Assembly (NCBI GenBank): GCA_041749275.1
Contig: JBGTBQ010000231.1
Location: 1-7,936 of the forward strand
Direction: 5' to 3'
From: JBGTBQ01 sp041749275
Lineage (GTDB): Bacteria; Acidobacteriota; Blastocatellia; Pyrinomonadales; Pyrinomonadaceae
DNA: 7,936 bases
Shown: positions 1-5,990 of the stretch, piece by piece
Numbering within the stretch: position 1 is the first letter of the stretch
Layout of the letters: each line of letters begins with the position of its first letter
Program-made: the position numbers and the translations under genes
The notes under the pieces: model-generated
Databases searched by the model: none
The model's input: the letters and a program-made list of their open reading frames with translations, nothing else
What the model was told of the DNA's origin: nothing

Positions 1-729
1 GCGCACGCCCTCGACCAAGTCGCGCCACAACGCGCGCGCGTCGCGCAGCGGGTGCGACCGCGCCGCGGACTTCTTCCCTTCGGCCTCGTCGCCGAAACGC
101 ACGCGCGAGAGCGCCCACACAATCGCCGCGTAAGAGACGCCGTTGACCAAGAAGCACCCGACGAGGCCGAAGAATTGGATTGTCAGCGCGGCGAGGACGG
201 GGCCGACGACGCGCGCGAGTTGGAACTGCGCCGAGTTGAGCGCGACGGCGTTGGCGAGGTCTTCACGCCCCACCAAATCGTATGCGAAAGCCTGATAAGA
301 AGGCCCCGCAATCGCCCAGCAGCAGCCCGTCGTGAACGTCAACAGGAGAATGATCCACACGTCCTGAGGGCCGTCCACCACGCCCGCCGCGAGCAGCGCC
401 GCGAGCGTGAGCGCCGACGCGCCCGCGCCCACCTGCGCCATGATGAGCAGCCGCTTGCGGTCAACGAGGTCCGCGAAGACGCCGCCGAGCAGTGTGAGCA
501 GCAGCGCCGGCACTGTCGCCATGAAGCTGTCCACGCCGAGCCAGAAGGCCGAGTCCGTCAGTTGCAGGACGAGCCAGCCTTGCGCGACCGTCTGCGTCCA
601 CGTCCCCGTGTTCGACAAAAACGCGCCCGCCCAGAACAGACGAAAGTTGCGGTGCGCGAGCGCGCTGAACATCCCGCCCGCGCGTCGCGCTTCTCCTTCG
701 ACCGCCGCTTCGCCCCGTGCCGTTTCCAT
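1..729 (-). CDS. MFS transporter, MFS_3 / EntS-like exporter (3' end cut off by window)
   Basis: This is the first 243 residues of a major facilitator superfamily transporter; the reading frame runs open off the left edge. The family consists of 12-helix proton-driven exporters of the inner membrane, including enterobactin exporter EntS and macrolide pumps. Residues 27-60 carry the typical opening 'HRNFRLFWAG' and 'GTWTQTVAQGWLVLQLTDS'. Residues 82-94 hold MFS motif A (GGVFADLVDRKRL) between helices 2 and 3. Residues 142-180 match the family signature 'GPSYQAFAYDLVGREDLANA' followed by 'VALNSAQFQLARVVGP'. About six hydrophobic segments are visible. I chose the ATG at 727-729, preceded by AAGG three bases upstream; the Met at residue 20 (codon ending at 672) is an alternative and would remove a charged, poorly conserved tail. 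The gene is divergent from the hydratase cluster. The family call is firm, the cargo is unknown. Confidence 0.9.
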   Translation of the reverse strand, partial: METARGEAAVEGEARRAGGMFSALAHRNFRLFWAGAFLSNTGTWTQTVAQGWLVLQLTDSAFWLGVDSFMATVPALLLTLLGGVFADLVDRKRLLIMAQVGAGASALTLAALLAAGVVDGPQDVWIILLLTFTTGCCWAIAGPSYQAFAYDLVGREDLANAVALNSAQFQLARVVGPVLAALTIQFFGLVGCFLVNGVSYAAIVWALSRVRFGDEAEGKKSAARSHPLRDARALWRDLVEGVR

Positions 730-762
730 ATACCTTGAGATTAATAACGGAAGAATCAATAA

Positions 763-797
763 TACCGCACCGTTAATTAAGCAAGCGGTGCGCGGTA
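763..797. repeat. Imperfect hairpin in the MFS upstream region
   Basis: TACCGCACCG (763-772) faces CGGTGCGCGGTA (786-797). The arms pair over 10 bases with a two-base bulge on the right side, around a 13-base AT-rich loop containing TTAATTAA. Without the bulge, GCACCG/CGGTGC forms a 6-bp core. It sits about 35 bases upstream of the MFS start, so it could be an operator or lie in the 5' leader. The outer bases TACCGC and GCGGTA also occur in the larger palindrome at 944-1028, so it may be a degraded relative of that repeat. Confidence 0.4.
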
Positions 798-916
798 AGC
801 AGGAGGAAGCAGGCGATCCGCGACGAACGGCCCCTCTTTTTATCGCCGCTCAACGCTCACCGCTTACTTCCATCTAAGATTGCCCTCTACCGTGTGCGGC
901 CCGCAAGGAGAGACGG

Positions 917-991
917 ATGATTTTATTAGACGCTGAAAAAGCGAGACAAGTCAGTACCGCCTGCGGTAGCGGGCGGGTTCTAGCCACGTAA
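917..991 (+). CDS. Short ORF (24 aa) with good ribosome binding site, running into a palindrome
   Basis: An ATG at 917 follows AAGGAG (905-910) at an ideal 6-base spacing and opens a 24-codon frame ending in TAA at 989-991. The product starts MILLDAEKARQ; the rest (roughly residues 12-24) is encoded by the left arm and loop of the 944-1028 palindrome, so it is unlikely to be a selected protein sequence. No family is recognised. It could be a leader peptide, the start of a gene broken by insertion of the palindrome, or chance. The ribosome binding site is better than anything in front of the downstream hydratase. Removing bases 950-1022 would join this frame to the hydratase frame without a stop. 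Confidence 0.25.
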   Translation: MILLDAEKARQVSTACGSGRVLAT

Positions 992-1028
992 CCACCCGCC
1001 CGCTACCGCAGGCGGTACTGACCTGTCT
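944..1028. repeat. Long REPIN-like palindrome with hairpins inside each arm
   Basis: A perfect 29-bp inverted repeat (950-978 with 994-1022) surrounds a 15-base loop. It extends by 5 more pairs (944-948 with 1024-1028) across a single mismatch at 949/1023. Each arm holds its own short palindrome: TACCGC-CT-GCGGTA at 955-968 and TACCGC-AG-GCGGTA at 1004-1017. The element can therefore fold as one long stem or as two separate hairpins, as REP pairs (REPINs/BIMEs) do. There is no T-run after either arm, so it is not a classical intrinsic terminator. It lies about 50 bases upstream of the hydratase start. From memory, GC-rich repeats of this kind are frequent in Acidobacteriota genomes, but copy number must be checked. 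Confidence 0.85.
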
Positions 1029-1076
1029 GACTCCGACCGTGACTTTGCAAGAGGTCTATTCCCACGCGCAACCTTT

Positions 1077-1880
1077 GTGAACAAGCAACAACCCAACACC
1101 GACACTCCGCTCCTCGATGACAGAAGAGGAGCGATAGCCGTGCTCACGCTCAACCGCCCCGAACGTTTGAACGCCGTGAGCCTGTCTTTGTATCAAGCTC
1201 TGGAAAAAGCACTGAAGGAGATCGAGTCGGACGGCTCGGTGCGCTGCATCGTGCTGACCGGCGCGGGGCGGGCTTTTTGCGTCGGCGCGGATTTGAAAGC
1301 TCACGGCGGCAGTGAATTGAGCGAAGACGAGCGGCGCGAATACGTGGAGGCCGGCCAGCGCGCGTCGAAGTTGATACAAAGTTGCGGCAAGCCGTGTGTG
1401 GCGGCGGTCAACGGCCACGCCATCGGCGCGGGACTTGAACTGGCTTTGGCCTGCGACCTTGTGGTCGTCGCCGCCGAAGCCAAACTGCGTTTCCCCGAAA
1501 TCTCGCTCGGCACCTTCATCGGCGGAGGCGCAATCTACACGCTCGCCGCGCGCGTCGGGCTGTCTAAGGCGAAAGAGTTGGTCATGCTCTGCGAATTCTT
1601 TAGCGGCGCGGAGGCGGTCGCTTTCGGTCTGGCGAATCGCGCGACGCCCGCCGCGGAGGTCTTGCCGGAGTCGCTCAATCTCGCGGAGCGCCTCTCCAAA
1701 ATGGCCCCGGTGTCGCTCCGGTACGCCAAACGTCTACTCAACGGCGCGCGCCATCTGGAACCCGACGCAGCCCTCGCGCTCGAAGCCGAAGCTCTGCTGG
1801 CCTGTATGCGAACGCGGGATTGGAAAGAGGGCGTCCGGGCCTTCGCCGAAAAGCGGGAGCCGCGTTTTGCAGGCGAGTAG
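1077..1880 (+). CDS. Enoyl-CoA hydratase/isomerase family protein (crotonase fold)
   Basis: This 267-residue protein belongs to the crotonase superfamily, soluble enzymes that bind acyl-CoA thioesters and stabilise an enolate in an oxyanion hole; the hydratases add water to trans-2-enoyl-CoA in beta-oxidation and related pathways. Visible motifs are 'LTLNRPERLNAV' (23-34), the CoA/oxyanion segment 'FCVGADL' (67-73), 'VNGHAIGAGLELALACDL' (111-128) and 'FPEISLGT' (139-146). Both acids used by true hydratases (Glu144 and Glu164 of rat mitochondrial hydratase) are matched by Glu121 and Glu141, so hydratase activity is plausible rather than only isomerase. The length is normal. The start is uncertain: GTG at 1077 is the only common start codon in frame after the stop at 981-983, and the nearest purine-rich stretch (AAGAGG, 1049-1054) is too far away to be a good ribosome binding site. 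The stop lies 8 bases before the next gene. Confidence 0.92.
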   Translation: MNKQQPNTDTPLLDDRRGAIAVLTLNRPERLNAVSLSLYQALEKALKEIESDGSVRCIVLTGAGRAFCVGADLKAHGGSELSEDERREYVEAGQRASKLIQSCGKPCVAAVNGHAIGAGLELALACDLVVVAAEAKLRFPEISLGTFIGGGAIYTLAARVGLSKAKELVMLCEFFSGAEAVAFGLANRATPAAEVLPESLNLAERLSKMAPVSLRYAKRLLNGARHLEPDAALALEAEALLACMRTRDWKEGVRAFAEKREPRFAGE

Positions 1881-1884
1881 GACA
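1879..1884 (+). promoter_or_regulatory. Ribosome binding site that fixes the CoA-ligase start
   Basis: AGGACA overlaps the hydratase stop codon (TAG, 1878-1880) and ends 4 bases before the ATG at 1889. This supports starting the ligase at 1889 with MSDSLDCIFKPKSIAIVG. An earlier in-frame ATG at 1820 would add 23 residues with no conservation, encoded inside the hydratase gene. Confidence 0.6.
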
Positions 1885-1888
1885 GAGC

Positions 1889-4024
1889 ATGAGTGATTCC
1901 CTCGATTGCATCTTCAAACCGAAAAGCATCGCCATCGTCGGCGCTTCGCGGGAGCAAACGAAGCGCGGCTATCAAGCCGTTCAAGCTCTGCTCGAAGCGG
2001 GCTTTCCCGGCGACATTTATCCGGTCAACCCGAAGGGCGGCGAACTGTTGGGATTGCCGGTCGCCACGTCGCTCGCGCGCATCGAGGGCGAGCCTGAGTT
2101 GGCGCTCGTCTGCACACCCGCGCAGACCGTCCCCACGATGCTCGCGGAGTGCGCCGAGAAAGGTATCCGCGGCGCGGTCGTCCTCGCGCTGGGCTTTCGT
2201 GAATCGGGCGCGGCGGGGACGGCGCTTGAAGCTCAAATCTCCGAGGTCGCGCGGCGCACCGGAATCCGTGTCGTCGGGCCGAACACGTCGGGGATACTCA
2301 ATCTGCCCTATCGCCTGAATCTCATCGGGGTGAAAAACATTCGTCCCGGTCGTCTGGCTCTGCTGGTGCAGTCGGGGAATCTGGCCTTAGCCCTGTTGAA
2401 CGAAGCGATGATGAATTCCGGGTCTGGCTTTTCTATCTGCGTCGGCGTCGGCAATGAAACCGACATCGCCTTCCACGAATATCTCGACTATCTCGAACAC
2501 GACCCACACACCGCCGCCGTGCTGATGCACGTCGAAGGCTTCAGAGACGGAAGAAGTTTTCTTGAGACGGCGCGGCGCGTCGCGCGCGTAAAACCGATAG
2601 TGTTGTTGAAGGGCGGACGATCAGATGCGGGGCGCGCGTCGGCTAAATCGCACACGGGCGCGATGGCCGGTTCTTATGCGACTCTACGCGCGGCACTGAA
2701 GCAGGCGGGCGTCATTGAAGTGAGACGAACGGACGAGTTGTTTCACGTCGGCGAAAGCCTCGCCAACCAACCGCGGGCGAGCGCGCGGGCGGGAGTCGCC
2801 ATTCTGTCCGACGGCGGCGGACACGCCACGCTCGCCGCCGACGCCTTGCACGAGTCGCACGTTCCGCTCGCGCGGCTTGCCAAAACCACTCAGGACGCAT
2901 TGCGCGCCGTGCTCGGTTCGGCGGCGAGCGTCGCCAATCCCGTTGATGTCGCGGGCGCGTGCGACTCGGACCCTTCGATCTTCGTTCGCTGTCTTGAGAC
3001 GCTCATGGCCGCCCCATCCGTCGGCGGCGTGTTGCTCACTGGTTTGTTCGGCGGCTATGCCATCCGCTTCGCGGCGTCTCTCGCGCCAAGCGAAGCGGAA
3101 GCCGCCGGGGGGCTGGCGCACTGCGCGGCGCGTTCCGGCAAGCCGCTCATCGCGCACAGCCTTTACGCGCGCACGCCGAGCGAGCCGCTGCGGATTTTAA
3201 GAGAGGCCGGCATTCCGGTCGTCGAATCTCTGGAAGTCGCCTGCCGCTGCATCGCCGCATCCTCACAGCACGGGGAGTTGCTCAACAGAAGCGCGCCTGT
3301 CATCGCACTTCAAACAGCGCCCGCATGGCCGGGTTTCGCCGCCGCGCGGCGCGAAGCGCGCGAACTCCTCTTGGAAAACGAAGCGCGCGAACTGGCGGCG
3401 CAATACGGCGTGCCGCTTGTGCCGGGCCGTTTTTGCGAATCGGAATCTGAGGCCGTTGCCGCCGTCGCCGCACGGCATGGCCCGTTCGCCATCAAAGTGG
3501 TGTCGCCCGCGATTCCGCACAAGACGGACGCGGGCGGCGTCATCCTCAATGTGCGCGACGGCGACGGCGCACGCGCGGCGTATCAACGGATTCGCCAATC
3601 GGCGTCCGAGTACACAACTTCGCGCAAACTCGCCGACGATTTTCGCGGCGTCCTCGTGACTTCCATGTTGCCGCCGCCGGTCGCGGAGATGCTCGTCGGA
3701 GTGAAACGCGATGAGCAGTTCGGCCCGGTTTTGACCGTCGGGATGGGCGGGACAGCCGTCGAAGTCTGGCGCGATATTTCTCTCCGCGTGCTGCCGATTG
3801 CACGCGACGAGATGTTCGCCATGCTGGACGAGTTGAAAGCGGCGAAGATTTTGCGGGGCTTGCGCGGGGGCAAGGGCGTTGACCGCGAGGCGTTGGTGCG
3901 CGTCATCGAAGCGGTCTGCCTGTGCGCGCTCGTCAATCCCGACATCAAGGAGATCGAGTTGAATCCGGTCTTTGCGGACAGCGACGGAGCGACGGCGATT
4001 GACGTGCGTGTGATACTCGTTTGA
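1889..4024 (+). CDS. Acetate/acyl--CoA ligase (ADP-forming), fused alpha-beta type
   Basis: This 711-residue cytoplasmic enzyme belongs to the NDP-forming acyl-CoA synthetase superfamily (acyl-CoA + ADP + Pi <=> acid + CoA + ATP). The N-terminal CoA-binding domain spans about 1-135 ('SIAIVGAS' 13-20, 'VVGPN' 128-132). A succinyl-CoA-ligase-like domain follows (about 150-465) with 'KSHTGAMAG' at 253-261; His255 matches the phosphohistidine of archaeal ADP-forming acetyl-CoA synthetases, and Glu216 in 'HVEGFRDG' may be its partner. The C-terminal ATP-grasp_5 domain (about 485-711) shows 'HKTDAGGV' (544-551), whose His544 matches the second, beta-side phosphohistidine, and 'EIELNPV' (688-694) for metal binding. 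All catalytic histidines are present, so it should be active. 'GPNTSG' replaces the more usual 'GPNCLG'. No GNAT domain is fused, unlike protein acetyltransferase Pat. Acid specificity is unknown. It is very likely co-transcribed with the hydratase. Confidence 0.92.
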   Translation: MSDSLDCIFKPKSIAIVGASREQTKRGYQAVQALLEAGFPGDIYPVNPKGGELLGLPVATSLARIEGEPELALVCTPAQTVPTMLAECAEKGIRGAVVLALGFRESGAAGTALEAQISEVARRTGIRVVGPNTSGILNLPYRLNLIGVKNIRPGRLALLVQSGNLALALLNEAMMNSGSGFSICVGVGNETDIAFHEYLDYLEHDPHTAAVLMHVEGFRDGRSFLETARRVARVKPIVLLKGGRSDAGRASAKSHTGAMAGSYATLRAALKQAGVIEVRRTDELFHVGESLANQPRASARAGVAILSDGGGHATLAADALHESHVPLARLAKTTQDALRAVLGSAASVANPVDVAGACDSDPSIFVRCLETLMAAPSVGGVLLTGLFGGYAIRFAASLAPSEAEAAGGLAHCAARSGKPLIAHSLYARTPSEPLRILREAGIPVVESLEVACRCIAASSQHGELLNRSAPVIALQTAPAWPGFAAARREARELLLENEARELAAQYGVPLVPGRFCESESEAVAAVAARHGPFAIKVVSPAIPHKTDAGGVILNVRDGDGARAAYQRIRQSASEYTTSRKLADDFRGVLVTSMLPPPVAEMLVGVKRDEQFGPVLTVGMGGTAVEVWRDISLRVLPIARDEMFAMLDELKAAKILRGLRGGKGVDREALVRVIEAVCLCALVNPDIKEIELNPVFADSDGATAIDVRVILV

Positions 4025-4082
4025 AGTTCTGCCTGCGCCCACCGGGAAAGAGCCGCGCACGAACGCAAACGGCTGCAAAATC

Positions 4083-4090
4083 GAGGGGAG
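4083..4090 (+). promoter_or_regulatory. Strong ribosome binding site of the GGT-family gene
   Basis: GAGGGGAG lies 6 bases before the ATG at 4097. It gives this gene independent translation within the cluster and fixes the start just before a signal peptide. The 72-base gap before the gene also holds a weak 5-bp stem (AGCCG 4051-4055 with CGGCT 4070-4074) without a T-run, so transcription may read through from the ligase. Confidence 0.7.
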
Positions 4091-4096
4091 TTCATT

Positions 4097-5764
4097 ATGA
4101 AACGCGGTTTGAGAAATTTTCTCTGCGCGGCGCTGATTCTGAGTTGCGTTCGGCTCCCGGCGCTTGCACCAGCGCAAGTTAAATCGCACGCGACCGGGGC
4201 GGCGTTTGCCGGGGCGGTGTCCGCGTCCACGCCGGAGGCTGCCGCCGCGGGGCGTGAAATTCTCGAAGCCGGCGGGAACGCCGTTGACGCCGCCGTTGCA
4301 GTCTCACTGGCGCTAGGCGTGACGGAGCCTGCCGGTTCTGGCCTCGGCGGGCAGTCCTCTTTCATCGTCCACCCGCACAAAGGAAGACCGTTCGCCATCA
4401 ACGGTACCTCCTTCTCGCCCCGAAGCACGCCGCGCGACGCGAAGGCCGGAGACATTGCGGGCCACAGGGCGACGACCGTGCCAAGCACCGTCCGCGTGCT
4501 CGAATATGCATGGCGACGCCACGGCAGCGGGCGCGTCACGTGGGCGCAACTTCTCGCGCCCGCGATTCGCTACGCGGAGGACGGATTTCCCCTCGGCCCC
4601 TTTCGACATCGTTCGCTCATGCGTGAAGCGGAGAAACTGCGCGCCAACCCCTCGGCGGCAAAGCTCTTCCTCAACGCGGACGGGTCGGTTCCTGTTTTGA
4701 ACAGCGTCTTCAAACAGCCCGTCCTCGCCGAGACGTTGAAGCGTCTGGCCCGTGCCGGCGCGGATGATTTTTATCGCGGGCAGATCGCCGCGGAGATTGT
4801 CGCGGATATGAAAGCCAACGGCGGCTGGGTCACGCTGGAAGACTTGAAGCGCGTGCCGCCGCCGCAAATCCTGCCGGCGCTCAAAGGGACGTATCGCGGT
4901 TGGGACGTTTACACTCTGCCGCCCCCGGCGGGCGGCTGGGCGGTGCTGCAAATTCTCAACATCCTCGAACACGCGCCCGCCGGCGCGCTCGCGCCCGGCA
5001 ATCCGCGCCGTGCGGTCTGGTTGGCCGAAGCCTTACGCATCGCGCACAGGAACCGGCGGGCCGACCCCGTGGCCGGTTACAGCAGCGAGAAAGCCGAACT
5101 CCTTGAGAAGATCGGCAAGGCCAGAGCGAAGCAGTTGGCCGCCACGTTCGAGCATCCCGGCTCCGGCGAGACGACGCATTTTTCCGTCGTTGATAAAACA
5201 GGCATGGCCGTCGGCGTGACGCAAAGCCTCAATGCCTACTTCGGCGCCAAAGTCGCCAGCCCCGCGCTCGGCTTTTTGTACAACGACTACATGAAGGAGT
5301 TCGAGATCGGGCGCGCGGATCATCCATTTGCATTGCGGCCACAAGCGCCGCCCTATTCCTCGATGAGCGCGACGGTGCTTTCACGTCGGGGCGAGGTCGG
5401 CTTGGTGCTCGGCAGTCCGGGCAGCGCGCGCATCATCTCCGCCGTGGCACAGGTGGCGAGTCATTGGGTGGATGCCGGGCAAGGCGTCGAGGCCGCCGTC
5501 GTCGCGCCGCGACTTCACGTCGTCCCGGATAACAATCTCTATGTCGAAACGAAGTCGCTTCCCGATGCGTTAATAGCTGAACTGAAAAGACGCGGCTTTA
5601 AATTTGTCGAGCCGAACTTCGGACTGACGGAAGAAGGGCTAGACCCTTACTTCGGCGGCGTCCACGCCATCGCGCGAGATGCGTCCGGGTGGCGCGGCGC
5701 AGCCGACCCGCGCCGTGATGGTCGTGTCTCTTACGCGACGGCGACGGCGACTGAACGAGATTAA
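4097..5764 (+). CDS. Gamma-glutamyltransferase-family Ntn hydrolase, secreted, atypical substrate site
   Basis: This 555-residue proenzyme belongs to the GGT family, which cuts itself to expose an N-terminal threonine and then transfers or hydrolyses gamma-glutamyl groups, usually in the periplasm. Residues 1-27 look like a signal peptide (MKRG, hydrophobic core, cleavage near APA-Q). 'SASTPEAAAAGREILEAGGNAVDAAVA' type sequence (42-68) and 'TEPAGSGLGG' (76-85) are family hallmarks. Thr359 in 'GETTHFSVVD' is the predicted nucleophile, giving a small subunit of 197 residues, the normal size. 'YSSMS' (420-424) and 'GSPGSARI' (439-446) keep the oxyanion region. However, an ungapped alignment by eye from Thr391 of E. 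coli GGT puts Tyr398 at Gln430 and Glu401 at Asp433, and Thr104 appears at Arg114. These residues grip the glutamyl alpha-amino and alpha-carboxylate groups, so the substrate may differ. The family call is firm; calling it Ggt would be too specific. Confidence 0.9.
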   Translation: MKRGLRNFLCAALILSCVRLPALAPAQVKSHATGAAFAGAVSASTPEAAAAGREILEAGGNAVDAAVAVSLALGVTEPAGSGLGGQSSFIVHPHKGRPFAINGTSFSPRSTPRDAKAGDIAGHRATTVPSTVRVLEYAWRRHGSGRVTWAQLLAPAIRYAEDGFPLGPFRHRSLMREAEKLRANPSAAKLFLNADGSVPVLNSVFKQPVLAETLKRLARAGADDFYRGQIAAEIVADMKANGGWVTLEDLKRVPPPQILPALKGTYRGWDVYTLPPPAGGWAVLQILNILEHAPAGALAPGNPRRAVWLAEALRIAHRNRRADPVAGYSSEKAELLEKIGKARAKQLAATFEHPGSGETTHFSVVDKTGMAVGVTQSLNAYFGAKVASPALGFLYNDYMKEFEIGRADHPFALRPQAPPYSSMSATVLSRRGEVGLVLGSPGSARIISAVAQVASHWVDAGQGVEAAVVAPRLHVVPDNNLYVETKSLPDALIAELKRRGFKFVEPNFGLTEEGLDPYFGGVHAIARDASGWRGAADPRRDGRVSYATATATERD

Positions 5765-5797
5765 GCTCCGTTTATAAATATCCCGACGAGTCAGCAA

Positions 5798-5875
5798 GTG
5801 AGGTTTGGGCTGTTCGACTTCAATCTGGCGACTGGCGATGTAACAACGCGCCGGAGTTCTGTTTTACGTAAATGA
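5798..5875 (+). pseudogene. Possible remnant of a CadC-like winged-helix regulator start
   Basis: A GTG-started 25-codon frame reads MRFGLFDFNLATGDV and then loses any family likeness before a TGA. The opening pattern M-R-F-G-x-F-D/E-x-x-L-x-T-G-D/E-L/V resembles the first residues of the OmpR/CadC-type winged-helix regulators that are abundant in Acidobacteriota. Everything after it is missing and there is no ribosome binding site. The likeness is short, so this may be chance. An alternative is that it is one half of a frameshifted remnant continued at 5844-5966. Confidence 0.25.
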
Positions 5876-5966
5876 AAAGAGGCTGACCGTCGAGATGGTT
5901 TCGGTTGGCGCCGACGGAAAAGAGTCGCAGTTGCGCTTCACCCGTTACAACGTCAAGCCGGACAGT
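5844..5966 (+). pseudogene. Possible decayed coding fragment of unknown family
   Basis: After a TAA at 5841-5843 a second plus-strand frame reads QRAGVLFYVNEKRLTVEMVS and on to 'RFTRYNVKPDS', with alternating hydrophobic and polar residues like a beta-rich C-terminal end. The frame has no stop of its own and runs on into the antisense of the XdhC gene, so it is not an intact gene. An ATG at 5895 has no ribosome binding site. The codon use and protein-like composition suggest the 3' part of a lost gene. I do not recognise the family. Confidence 0.25.
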
Positions 5967-5985
5967 TTAGCTTCGCAACTAAACT
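5964..5985 (-). terminator. Hairpin just after the XdhC stop, candidate terminator
   Basis: AGTTTAG (5964-5970) and CTAAACT (5979-5985) form a perfect 7-bp stem with an 8-base loop. On the minus strand the hairpin begins 5 bases after the XdhC stop codon (5991-5993). The stem is AT-rich and no T-run follows, so it would be a weak intrinsic terminator at best; it may mark the 3' end of the mRNA in another way. Confidence 0.35.
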
Positions 5986-5990
5986 TACCG

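Larger units (their letters stand above)
730..1076. other. Divergent intergenic region between MFS gene and hydratase gene
   Basis: About 350 bases separate the two divergent genes. The part next to the MFS gene (730-785) is AT-rich and unlike its surroundings, so it is the likely MFS promoter zone. On the minus strand a weak sigma-70-like pair can be drawn as TTGCTT, 17 bases, then TATTGA, but this is only suggestive. The middle (800-900) shows nothing I can name. The right part holds a 24-codon ORF and a large palindrome, described separately. No convincing plus-strand promoter was seen between the palindrome and the hydratase start. Confidence 0.5.

Noticed and set aside
52..738. Plus-strand open frame of 228 codons over the MFS gene
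   Set aside because: Its product is extremely Arg/Glu-rich without hydrophobic patterning, while the opposite strand gives a clear MFS protein. It is a shadow caused by high GC.
944..1028. The palindrome as an intrinsic terminator
   Set aside because: No T-run follows the stem on either strand, and it lies between divergent genes where neither would need a terminator.
730..1076. CRISPR array or tandem direct repeats
   Set aside because: The repeats here are inverted pairs. No regularly spaced direct repeats were seen here or elsewhere in the window.
1820..1888. Upstream start that would extend the CoA ligase by 23 residues
   Set aside because: The added residues are Arg-rich and lie inside the hydratase gene; the ATG at 1889 has a ribosome binding site and begins directly at the conserved CoA-binding domain.
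4136..4150. Lipoprotein signal (lipobox) ending at Cys17 of the GGT-like protein
   Set aside because: The residues before the cysteine are Ile-Leu-Ser; Leu at position -2 does not fit a lipobox, and a type I cleavage site near residue 26 fits better.
3263..4539. Long minus-strand open frames opposite the CoA ligase and the GGT-like gene
   Set aside because: Their products are low-complexity and Arg/His- or Ser/Pro-rich, with no motifs. The plus strand carries catalytic motifs throughout, so these are antisense shadows.
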